This document shows, piece after piece, positions 54,684 through 62,270 of a DNA stretch of 64,000 nucleotides. Below the pieces are notes generated by a model. The model searched no databases. It was not told the origin of the DNA and saw nothing but the letters and a program-made list of their open reading frames with translations. The translations under genes and the position numbers were made by a program. The stretch comes from Clostridium cylindrosporum DSM 605 (GTDB lineage Bacteria > Bacillota > Clostridia > Clostridiales > Caloramatoraceae), in NCBI RefSeq assembly GCF_001047375.1, contig NZ_LFVU01000024.1, forward strand, positions 1 to 64,000, given 5' to 3'. Position 1 is the first letter of the stretch; each line of letters starts with the position of its first letter.

Positions 54684-54719
54684 TTATTTTTCTTGATTTA
54701 TTTAATAGGAGGGTTTGTA

Positions 54720-55286
54720 ATGAATACTTTTAAAAACTTCGAGAAAATTTTAGCCTTGCATTGCTCTCCAACACTTGTTGGTATTAAGCCTTCTAATTTA
54801 ATATCCTGCTATAAAAAGCATTATTCTAATATACCTTACCTGATAAAGACATATAACACTGTTTTAAATAAGAAAAATATATTCTTAGAGATATTATGTG
54901 AGTATAAATCATATTATTTGATTCTTGTTTATAACAAAAATTTATTAAATAGCATTTTAATGAATCCTAGTTGTCAAGGTTTTCTAAAGTTAAATGGGTA
55001 TCCTGATATAAACATATTAGATGCCATAAATACTTTAAAACACAAAGTCTTAAATATAAATAATTTTCCCCATGAGATTGGACTTTTTCTAGGTTATCCC
55101 CTTGATGATATTATTGGGTTTATTGAAAATAAAGGACAAAGCTATAAGTTCTATGGATATTGGAAGGTATACTCTAATGAGGAGTATGCAAAATCACTTT
55201 TTAATCAATATGATAAATGTAGAGAGTCTTTTGTAAGTAAGCTTCTTTTGGGAAACTCTATAATGGACATTATAAATGTTATCTAA
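54720..55286 (+). CDS. DUF3793 family protein
   Basis: A 188-residue soluble protein resembling DUF3793, a clostridial family of unknown role. Typical features are the start with LALHCSPTLVGIKPSNLISC, the central HEIGLFLGYPLDDIIGFIEN (about 120-138), YWKVY and FVSKLLLGNS at the end. Cys residues at 15 and 30 may matter, since family members are often found near iron and flavodoxin genes; that is recalled knowledge, not shown here. GGAGG before ATG of MNTFKNF sets the start. Confidence 0.82.
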   Translation: MNTFKNFEKILALHCSPTLVGIKPSNLISCYKKHYSNIPYLIKTYNTVLNKKNIFLEILCEYKSYYLILVYNKNLLNSILMNPSCQGFLKLNGYPDINILDAINTLKHKVLNINNFPHEIGLFLGYPLDDIIGFIENKGQSYKFYGYWKVYSNEEYAKSLFNQYDKCRESFVSKLLLGNSIMDIINVI

Positions 55287-55291
55287 TGCAT

Positions 55292-55328
55292 AATACCCAC
55301 AGGAAGATAAAACTCCCCTGTGGGTATT
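55292..55328. terminator. Bidirectional terminator (DUF3793 / guaD)
   Basis: AATACCCACAG / CTGTGGGTATT stem with a 15-base loop between convergent genes, with TGTTATT on the plus side. Confidence 0.8.
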
Positions 55329-55332
55329 GTTA

Positions 55333-56637
55333 TTAATCAAATTTTGGTTCTTCAATTTTTCTTCCTGCAACGTATCTATGAAGAATTTGTCTGTCATCTC
55401 CAATATAAATATATCTTTGAATCCTTTCTTCAATTGATCTTTCATTTAAGTCTGAAAGTTCAGTATCATCTATAACAAGGGCATCAAACTCATAATCTTT
55501 TTCAAAGCTTCCTACATTACCAAAGAACTTTCCTCCACCCTTTGTAGCAAGATAAAATACCTCTGGAGTTGATAGAAAATCCTCAAATTCACTATACTCA
55601 GGATTTTCTACCCATTTAAGCTTTGACACTTGAACAGCCTGAACCATAACACTTGCTATTGATGCATTATGTCCACCTGATATATCACTTGAAAGTCCTA
55701 CTGGAACGCCAGCCTTAAGAAGTTTTCTTATAGGTGCAATACCGCTAATTAAATTGCTGTTTGAATGAGGAGAGTGTGCAACAAATACATTATTCCTCGC
55801 CATTAACTTGATTTCCTCATCGCTTAGATATATACAGTGAGCCATAACTGTTGGAGTTTTCCCAAACATTCTAAACTGATTATAAACTTCACTATAGCTT
55901 GAAGCTTCAGGATGAAGCTTTGATACCCATTCTACTTCTCCTCGATTTTCAGATAAGTGTGACTGTACAGGGACGTTAAACTTACTTGCAAGTTCTGATA
56001 GTCCATCCATTAAAACCCCTGTACATGTAGGTATAAACCTTGGTGTTATAATAGGTTTTACTAAGTCGTATTTATTAATTGTTTCAGTTAAAAAATCCTC
56101 AGTATCATTAATGGAATCTTCGGTATTTTCTATATAAAACTCTGGAGAATTTCTATCCATGTTCACCTTACCAACATAGGCTGAAAGCCCTGATTTATCA
56201 ATTAAATCCATAAGAATTTTTGTTGCTTCTTTATGAATAGTACCAAAAAGTACTGCTCTTGTTGTTCCCTGTTTCCATAATTCATGAACAACCTTTTTAT
56301 ATGCTTTTAGGGCATATTCTGTATCTATATACTTCGCTTCCTCTGGAAATGTGTATGTTTCTAGCCAAGGAAGAAGCTCCATATCTATTCCAAGTCCCCT
56401 GTTTACAAATTGAGGAGCATGGAAGTGTAGATCAACAAATCCCGGAACTATTAATTTTCCTGTGTAATCAACAACAACTGTATCCTTTAATTCTTCAGGA
56501 AGAGTCTTATATACTCCCTGTACAAGTCTATCATTAACTACTATATATCCATTTTCAACAATCTCATATTTACCAAATTCAGGGGTAAATATAATATTAC
56601 CTTTATAAGCCTTTAGTATAGAGTTTATAACAATCAA
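55333..56637 (-). CDS. guaD: Guanine deaminase
   Basis: Hydrolyses guanine to xanthine plus ammonia. The 434-residue metal-dependent amidohydrolase has the zinc motif PGFVDLHFHAPQFVNRG (about 66-82), SHLSENRGEVEWV (about 230), MAHCIYLSDEEI and the metal Asp in SSDISGGHNAS (about 320). These are GuaD rather than SsnA/TrzA features. It fits the hydroxylase genes that would use xanthine. The start is uncertain: the frame begins at TTG, but AAGGAG abuts it with no spacer, while the next in-frame codons at normal distance are ATT, GTT and ATA. Confidence 0.92.
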   Translation of the reverse strand: MIVINSILKAYKGNIIFTPEFGKYEIVENGYIVVNDRLVQGVYKTLPEELKDTVVVDYTGKLIVPGFVDLHFHAPQFVNRGLGIDMELLPWLETYTFPEEAKYIDTEYALKAYKKVVHELWKQGTTRAVLFGTIHKEATKILMDLIDKSGLSAYVGKVNMDRNSPEFYIENTEDSINDTEDFLTETINKYDLVKPIITPRFIPTCTGVLMDGLSELASKFNVPVQSHLSENRGEVEWVSKLHPEASSYSEVYNQFRMFGKTPTVMAHCIYLSDEEIKLMARNNVFVAHSPHSNSNLISGIAPIRKLLKAGVPVGLSSDISGGHNASIASVMVQAVQVSKLKWVENPEYSEFEDFLSTPEVFYLATKGGGKFFGNVGSFEKDYEFDALVIDDTELSDLNERSIEERIQRYIYIGDDRQILHRYVAGRKIEEPKFD

Positions 56638-56663
56638 CTCCTTAATAACATTTTTTTGTAATT

Positions 56664-56692
56664 ATTATATCTTTTTGTAAGTTTTTATTCAA
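56664..56692 (-). promoter_or_regulatory. Promoter of guaD
   Basis: Minus strand: TTGAAT (56692-56687), 17 bases, TATAAT (56669-56664). The leader would be only about 20 bases, leaving no room for a purine riboswitch. Confidence 0.75.
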
Positions 56693-56750
56693 TATACACA
56701 TTAATAAATTAACAAAATAGTTGTACTCATTATTATAAATATTTGAATTC

Positions 56751-56779
56751 TTTACTCAAAAATGTTATCATAGTATTAT
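56751..56779 (+). promoter_or_regulatory. Promoter of the cation/proton antiporter gene
   Basis: TTTACT (56751-56756), 17 bases, TATTAT (56774-56779). Start codon 38 bases downstream. Confidence 0.55.
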
Positions 56780-56816
56780 ACTAGTATACAAAACAATTTA
56801 AGAAAGGTGGTATTTT

Positions 56817-58259
56817 TTGAGTGTATTAAATTCTCCTGAAAAATTAATATTATTATTTTCTACAATTCTTATCCTAGGTGTTTTTTCAACTAAGTTTTCT
56901 AATAAGCTTGGTGTTCCCTCTCTTGTTTTCTATATAGGTGTAGGAATGCTTTTAAACCTTTTTATCTTCTTCAATAATGCAAAATTAACTCAACTTATTT
57001 CAACTATAGCTTTAGTTATTATTCTCTTTGATGGAGGATTTAAAACTAAATGGTCTAAAATAAAAAAAATCATTCCATCCTCAACATCCCTCGCAACTCT
57101 TGGTGTACTTGTAACTACATTAATTACTGCTATTTTCTCAAAATTAATTCTAGGATTTGACTGGCTTAACTCATTGCTGCTTGGTTCAATTGTAAGTTCA
57201 ACAGATGCAGCTGCAGTTTTTGCTGTACTAGGAGATAAAAATATAAAACCAAAGGTTAGTTCAACACTTGAAATAGAGTCAGGTAGCAACGACCCTATGG
57301 CTATTTTCTTAACTATTTCATTTATCTCTCTTATTAAAGGGGATATGTCTTCTATTTCATCACTTATATTTTTCTTCTTTTGGCAAATGGGTATAGGCAC
57401 CCTACTTGGCCTTTTATTCGGAAAGATATCTTTATATATTATTAATAAGATTGATATAGATTCATCTGGACTTGCTTGTGTACTTGCACTTTCACTTGGC
57501 TTTTTAACATTTAGTGCTACTACATCTATTAATGCAAGTGGATTCCTAGCTGTATACATAATGGCAATTTATCTTGGGAATAATGGAATCTCCTATGGAT
57601 ATTCCGTTGAGAAATTTCATGATGGCTTAGCTTGGGTTATGCAAATATCTATGTTTGTTATACTTGGACATTTAGTATTTCCAAAGGACCTTTTGCAGTA
57701 TACTACTCCTGCACTATTACTATCATTAGTTCTAATGTTAATTGCCAGACCTATTGGTGTTTTCATTTCTACTATATTTTCAGATTTTACTTTAAAGGAG
57801 AAAGTATTTATTTCATGGGCGGGACTTAAAGGCGCTGTTCCAATTGTTCTTGGAACCTACCCAATGGTTAGTAATCTGCCAAATAGTTCAGTTATTTTTA
57901 ATGTTGTTTTCTTTACTGTATTAACCTCTGCACTTATTCAAGGGTATACCCTAAACCCATTCGCTAAAAAGCTAGGGCTGCTAGGTGAAGACATACCTGA
58001 AGTGCATAATTCATTAGAACTTATATCTACAGGAAAATCTAAAAAGGATATGATTCAGGTTTACATCGGAAAAGATTCAGCATCCATTGGAAAAACTCTA
58101 ATGGAGATTGAACTTCCAGAGAAAACATTAGTCTCTGCAATTATTAGAAATGACGACATTATAACCCCTGTTGGTAGTACTACTATTGAATATCGCGACG
58201 TACTATTTATATTAACACCTAAGGAATATCGAGAATCTACTAAGTCACTACTTGCATAA
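56817..58259 (+). CDS. Potassium/proton (CPA1-type) antiporter with RCK C domain
   Basis: A 480-residue protein with about twelve transmembrane helices (1-385) of the NhaP/CvrA family: LFDGGFKTKW, SSTDAAAVFAVLGDKN and the ion-binding LEIESGSNDPMAIF, which has the CPA1 ND pair. A C-terminal TrkA-C/RCK_C domain (about 405-480) suggests gating by a nucleotide ligand; in other Firmicutes such domains bind c-di-AMP, which would be inference here. The start codon is TTG behind AAAGGTGG. The neighbours do not explain its role. Confidence 0.9.
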   Translation: MSVLNSPEKLILLFSTILILGVFSTKFSNKLGVPSLVFYIGVGMLLNLFIFFNNAKLTQLISTIALVIILFDGGFKTKWSKIKKIIPSSTSLATLGVLVTTLITAIFSKLILGFDWLNSLLLGSIVSSTDAAAVFAVLGDKNIKPKVSSTLEIESGSNDPMAIFLTISFISLIKGDMSSISSLIFFFFWQMGIGTLLGLLFGKISLYIINKIDIDSSGLACVLALSLGFLTFSATTSINASGFLAVYIMAIYLGNNGISYGYSVEKFHDGLAWVMQISMFVILGHLVFPKDLLQYTTPALLLSLVLMLIARPIGVFISTIFSDFTLKEKVFISWAGLKGAVPIVLGTYPMVSNLPNSSVIFNVVFFTVLTSALIQGYTLNPFAKKLGLLGEDIPEVHNSLELISTGKSKKDMIQVYIGKDSASIGKTLMEIELPEKTLVSAIIRNDDIITPVGSTTIEYRDVLFILTPKEYRESTKSLLA

Positions 58260-58270
58260 TTCTAAATATA

Positions 58271-58304
58271 AAAAAAGAACCTCTTAATTAAGAGGTTCTT
58301 TTAT
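58271..58304. terminator. Bidirectional terminator (antiporter / fchA)
   Basis: Perfect 15-bp palindrome AAAAGAACCTCTTAA / TTAAGAGGTTCTTTT between convergent genes. Confidence 0.92.
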
Positions 58305-58319
58305 TAGTTAAACCAAAAA

Positions 58320-58946
58320 TTATAGGTTAACCTTTGAAAGGATTGAAGCTTCTACTTCATTAACCTTTGATTCGATTTCCTTAACCTTAGCTGATAGTTC
58401 AGCAACCTTAGCTTCATCCTTGATTGATCCAAGGTTGATCTTTACGTTGTAAAGAGCTGATATAACTGCTGTTCTAGCCATCATAGCTGCAACTGCTCCG
58501 TCAGTAACTGCGTTTTGGTTACCCTTAACTACTACTGCTTCAGTGTACTTCATGAAATCAAAAGCTGCTTGAGCTACTGAAAGTGGAACTTCAGCTGCTT
58601 CAACTATAGCTGATTGCATAGCTGCGCTTCTTGCTGCCTTTTCTTCGTCTGTTTCCTTTGGCATCTTCATAGCCTTCATGAATAGATCGAATGAATCAGC
58701 ATCCTTATCGATAGCTGTAACGAAGTCTTGAGTAGCCTTAGCAGCTATTCCTTGAAGATCCTTCATTTCAGCTTCTGCTGATTCGTAACCCTTCTTACCT
58801 ATAGTAAGTCCTGCTACCATTTCAACTAGAGCTGCTGAAATACTTGCGCTTAGAGCTGCTATACTTCCACCACCTGGTACTGGTGCATCTGAAGCTGTTG
58901 CTTCTAAAAATCCCTTGATACTAAGATCTGCTAACTTTCCTGACAT
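58320..58946 (-). CDS. fchA: Methenyltetrahydrofolate cyclohydrolase / formimino-THF cyclodeaminase
   Basis: All-helical FTCD_C-family enzyme of 208 residues acting on methenyl- or formimino-tetrahydrofolate, as FchA of purine-fermenting and acetogenic clostridia. Motifs: FLEATASDAPVPGGGSIAAL (14-33), the family's folate-binding block, and NQNAVTDGAVAAMMARTAV (about 143). Codon use is strongly biased to preferred codons, like gdhA, so the protein is probably abundant. GGAGG lies eight bases before the ATG. A good promoter is 77 bases upstream. Cyclodeaminase and cyclohydrolase cannot be told apart by eye. Confidence 0.92.
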   Translation of the reverse strand: MSGKLADLSIKGFLEATASDAPVPGGGSIAALSASISAALVEMVAGLTIGKKGYESAEAEMKDLQGIAAKATQDFVTAIDKDADSFDLFMKAMKMPKETDEEKAARSAAMQSAIVEAAEVPLSVAQAAFDFMKYTEAVVVKGNQNAVTDGAVAAMMARTAVISALYNVKINLGSIKDEAKVAELSAKVKEIESKVNEVEASILSKVNL

Positions 58947-59022
58947 TTGGAAATCCTCCTTATATGTAAAAAATATTTTTTTGACAGTGTAAATATTAGT
59001 TTAATGAACACTTTCAATATAC

Positions 59023-59051
59023 ATTATATTACTCTATACTACTTCTTTCAA
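59023..59051 (-). promoter_or_regulatory. Promoter of fchA
   Basis: Minus strand: TTGAAA (59051-59046), 17 bases, TATAAT (59028-59023). The region between it and the hydroxylase stop (59052-59167) shows no terminator, so read-through is possible. Confidence 0.8.
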
Positions 59052-59167
59052 GAACTTATTTTCAGGAATGTACAAGTATATAGAATATTTTTAGACTTTT
59101 ATTAAATTGTCATTCGTAGTTTCATCTTTCTAGCCTATAATTGAATACATTTTAAGGAGAATTTTGC

Positions 59168-61474
59168 CTAACTATTTTTATCTTTTTCTTTTAGTGCTTT
59201 AAGTATTTTATCTGGGGTTGCAGGAATATCAGTTATTCTAACTCCTACTGCATCATATATAGCATTAAGAATTGCACCTGGTACTGCAAGCATAGTAGGC
59301 TCTCCAATTCCCTTTGCCCCAAATGGTGCTGTATTTTCAGGATCCTCTATAATAACATTTTTTACCCTTGGTACATCAGTTGAACTCGGAATAACATAAT
59401 TAGTAAATCTATTATTTACTATGGATCCCTCTTTAAGAATTATCTCTTCAAACAAAGCATATCCTAGACCCATAGCAAAGCCACCGTCCATTTGTCCTTC
59501 TATAAGTCTCGGATTTAAAGCACGACCTACATCCTGTGCGTGGGTTGCATCAACCACTTTTATATTTCCTGTTTCTGTGTCTACTTCAACTTCAACAGAG
59601 CACGCACTAAAAGTATATGGCCAATATGGTACACCTTGACCATCTTCATCCATTTCAACAGTTTGAGCTGTAAATTTACCACCTGCTCTAATCTTACCTC
59701 TTTTTTCAGCTATTTCTTTAAAGGTTATTTGCTTACTTGGGAATACCTTAAGGAATATACTACTATTCTTAAAGCCATATCCAACATCACTATTAAGTTT
59801 TAATTCTTCCTTTGCAATTTCTATTAATTCTTTTTTTAGATTTTCAGCTGCTCTTTTAACTGCATTACCTGTATTGTATGTTTGTCTACTTGCTGCTGCT
59901 GTACCTGAATCTACTGTAAGACTTGTATCTTCACTAATTATTATAGTATCCTCGAAATCAACTCCTAGAACCTCAGCTGCTATTTGACTCATAACAGTTT
60001 TAGCCCCTTGACCTACCTCAGCTGCAGCTACAAATATAGTTATCTTTCCATCTTCACCAAGTTCAACGTGAGCCTCTGAAACATCTGGGAACCCATTTCC
60101 ATATCCTGTTCCATAATATGCACATGAGATTCCTTTTCCTCTTTTTATATTACACTTTTGTTTGGACTGAGTGGAGGCAACCTCATTTATAACTTCCTTA
60201 GGATATTGAATAGCTGAAAAGTCTATATCCTTTATAACACCTTCAAGGCAAGGTACTATAGGGACACTTTCAGTTAACACTTGTCCTGTTGCTGTTATAG
60301 AGCCTTCTTTAAATAGGTTTTTCATTCTTATATCTACAGTGCTAATACCAAGCTTTTCTGCTAATATGTCCATTTGCTGTTCATATGCAACTGTAACCTG
60401 AATAGCTCCAAAGCCTCTCATCGCTCCTGCAAATGGGTTATTTGTAGAAACCGCCATGCTATCTACTTTAACATTTGGTACAACATAAGGTCCTGTAGCA
60501 TGAACTCCAGACTTTCTAAGTACATTAAATGCCCAGGATACATATGCTCCACTATCACCAATTATCCTAGCTTCAACAGCATGAAGTGTACCATCCTTTA
60601 ATGCTCCAGTTTTCATATAAATCTTTTCAGCATGTCTTTTAGAGTGAGCTATAAATGATTCTTTTCTTGAATAAACAGTTTTAACCGGTCTTTTAAGTAT
60701 GTGTGCTGCAAGTGAAATATGAATCTGTGCAGTAGCATCTTCACGACCACCAAATGCCCCACCTATTGCACAGTTAATAAGTTTTATCTTCTCCATAGGT
60801 ACTCCTAGTACCTCTGCAATCTCCATTTTATCAAAGTGTTGATATTGGGTAGCATATGCAACAACAAGTGTCCCATCATCTTCAACATAAGCTACTCCTG
60901 CCTCTGGCTGAAGAAAAGCATGATCAATTTGAGGTACAGTGTATGTATTTTCTGCAATAACCTCACATTCTTCAAAGGCCTTGTTTATATCTTCCTTTCC
61001 AAGTCCTTTTCTAAGTTTAAAGTGATATAGAAGATTATCCATATCATCATGAATCCTTGGTGCATCTTTTTCTAATGCCTTTTCCGGATCAAATACAGCT
61101 GGCAAAACATCATATTCAACTTCAACATGTTTTAGTGCCTCTATAGCTATCTCTTCAGTTTCTGCTACTACAAATGCAATAGGATCTCCTATTCTTCTAA
61201 CTTTCTTGCTACAAAACACTTCATGATCCTTAAGCATAACACCATGACCATTTAACCCTGGTATATCCTTTGCAGTAAATACCTTTACAACTCCCTTGAT
61301 ATTCTCTGCCTTAGTTACATCAACCTTTATGTATGCATGGGGTTTTGTTGAACGAAGAGTTTTTCCATATAGCATTCCATCCATATATATATCTTGAGGG
61401 TATATAGCTTGCCCTGTAACCTTGGCCTTACCATCTACTCTTAATATGCTTTTTCCAACAACATCAAAATTCAT
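59168..61474 (-). CDS. Xanthine dehydrogenase-family molybdenum subunit
   Basis: Catalytic subunit of a purine or aldehyde hydroxylase; 768 residues. N-terminal Ald_Xan_dh_C domain with GKAKVTGQAIYPQDI, then the Mo-pterin domains: GGAFGGREDA (about 250), GAMRGFGAIQV (about 370), EVGQGAKTVMSQ (about 500), and the base-catalyst Glu in GAKGIGEPTML (about 725). All key motifs are present. It begins one base after the Fe-S gene stop with GGAGG before ATG of MNFDVVG. Accessory genes yqeB and yqeC nearby suggest a labile-selenium enzyme. No FAD subunit gene is adjacent. Confidence 0.93.
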   Translation of the reverse strand: MNFDVVGKSILRVDGKAKVTGQAIYPQDIYMDGMLYGKTLRSTKPHAYIKVDVTKAENIKGVVKVFTAKDIPGLNGHGVMLKDHEVFCSKKVRRIGDPIAFVVAETEEIAIEALKHVEVEYDVLPAVFDPEKALEKDAPRIHDDMDNLLYHFKLRKGLGKEDINKAFEECEVIAENTYTVPQIDHAFLQPEAGVAYVEDDGTLVVAYATQYQHFDKMEIAEVLGVPMEKIKLINCAIGGAFGGREDATAQIHISLAAHILKRPVKTVYSRKESFIAHSKRHAEKIYMKTGALKDGTLHAVEARIIGDSGAYVSWAFNVLRKSGVHATGPYVVPNVKVDSMAVSTNNPFAGAMRGFGAIQVTVAYEQQMDILAEKLGISTVDIRMKNLFKEGSITATGQVLTESVPIVPCLEGVIKDIDFSAIQYPKEVINEVASTQSKQKCNIKRGKGISCAYYGTGYGNGFPDVSEAHVELGEDGKITIFVAAAEVGQGAKTVMSQIAAEVLGVDFEDTIIISEDTSLTVDSGTAAASRQTYNTGNAVKRAAENLKKELIEIAKEELKLNSDVGYGFKNSSIFLKVFPSKQITFKEIAEKRGKIRAGGKFTAQTVEMDEDGQGVPYWPYTFSACSVEVEVDTETGNIKVVDATHAQDVGRALNPRLIEGQMDGGFAMGLGYALFEEIILKEGSIVNNRFTNYVIPSSTDVPRVKNVIIEDPENTAPFGAKGIGEPTMLAVPGAILNAIYDAVGVRITDIPATPDKILKALKEKDKNS

Positions 61475-61475
61475 A

Positions 61476-61952
61476 CTACTTCTCCTCCTCTTTAATATAC
61501 CTTGAGGCAATTTGTACAGCGTCAACTATCTTTGTGTAGCCTGTGCATCTACATAGATTTCCTGCTAATCCTTTTCTTATTTCTTCTTCACTTGGTTCTT
61601 CATTTTTATCTAGTATTACCTTTGTTGCAAGAACCATTCCTGGTATACAAAAACCACATTGAACTGCTCCTGCATCAAGATATGCTTTTTGAATAGGATG
61701 TAGCTGTTCACCATTTTGCATTCCCTCTATAGTAAGAATTTCCTTGCCCTCTGCCTGCATAGCAGTAACTAGGCAAGAGTTTATAAGCTCTCCATCCATT
61801 ATAATTGAGCATGAACCACACTCACCTTCTCCGCAACCTTCCTTAGTTCCTACAAGGTGAAGTTTATCTCTTAAAAGATCTATTAGTCTTAAACCTTCTT
61901 CTATTTCAACTGAAACGTCTTTTCCATTTACTTTTAGGTTAATTGTTCTCAT
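61476..61952 (-). CDS. Xanthine dehydrogenase-family [2Fe-2S] subunit
   Basis: A 158-residue electron-transfer subunit with two [2Fe-2S] clusters. The N-terminal plant-ferredoxin-like domain has CGEGECGSC and a fourth Cys in NSCLV (about 40-60). The C-terminal helical domain has CGFCIPGM and LCRCTGY (about 98-136). All eight ligands are present. First gene of the pair; an AT-rich leader of about 95 bases separates it from a promoter with an operator-like inverted repeat. Confidence 0.95.
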   Translation of the reverse strand: MRTINLKVNGKDVSVEIEEGLRLIDLLRDKLHLVGTKEGCGEGECGSCSIIMDGELINSCLVTAMQAEGKEILTIEGMQNGEQLHPIQKAYLDAGAVQCGFCIPGMVLATKVILDKNEEPSEEEIRKGLAGNLCRCTGYTKIVDAVQIASRYIKEEEK

Positions 61953-62220
61953 ATATTACCCTCCTATTAAATTTATAAATCACTACTTATATAGGAATTA
62001 ATCATAAAAAACTCTTTATATTTTATAAAATATTACTTATTATGGCGAAGTTATTATACTTGCACCCTTATTGGTGTTTAAATCTCATATATAATAGTAT
62101 TCGTATATAAATCAGTATATCTTACTGTTTCAGCTATTTCTACAAAATCTGCAAAATTCATATACAATAAGTATACCTCTTAAAGTTAAAATGTATTTAT
62201 CAAATTTTTAGTAATTTAAA
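61953..62220. promoter_or_regulatory. Upstream region of the hydroxylase genes
   Basis: 268 bases without a gene. It includes the promoter at 62053-62081, a perfect 16-bp AT palindrome (62018-62033) in the leader, and further TATAAT-like runs upstream. I found no purine-riboswitch core. Confidence 0.4.
62053..62081 (-). promoter_or_regulatory. Promoter with operator-like repeat for the hydroxylase genes
   Basis: Minus strand: TTAAAC (62081-62076), 17 bases, perfect TATAAT (62058-62053). The spacer contains CACC-N6-GGTG (62063-62076), an inverted repeat centred between the two hexamers, suited to a repressor. Confidence 0.55.
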
Positions 62221-62260
62221 TAACAAAACTACCTATGCACATTAGTATATAGGTAGTTTT
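62221..62260 (-). terminator. Terminator of the TPR gene
   Basis: AAAACTACCTAT / ATAGGTAGTTTT stem (62225-62236 with 62249-62260), followed on the minus strand by TTTTGTTATTT. Confidence 0.85.
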
Positions 62261-62270
62261 ATAAAATCTT

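Noticed and set aside
56638-56816. Purine riboswitch upstream of guanine deaminase
   Set aside because: The predicted leader is about 20 bases, too short for the aptamer, and no conserved core was seen.
59150-59240. AAGGAG-N5-TTG on the plus strand at the end of the hydroxylase gene
   Set aside because: The frame is antisense to a conserved coding region and soon degenerates; chance occurrence.
61953-62220. Purine or Moco riboswitch upstream of the hydroxylase genes
   Set aside because: The leader is AT-rich with one palindrome; no aptamer-like junction or conserved loop sequences were found.
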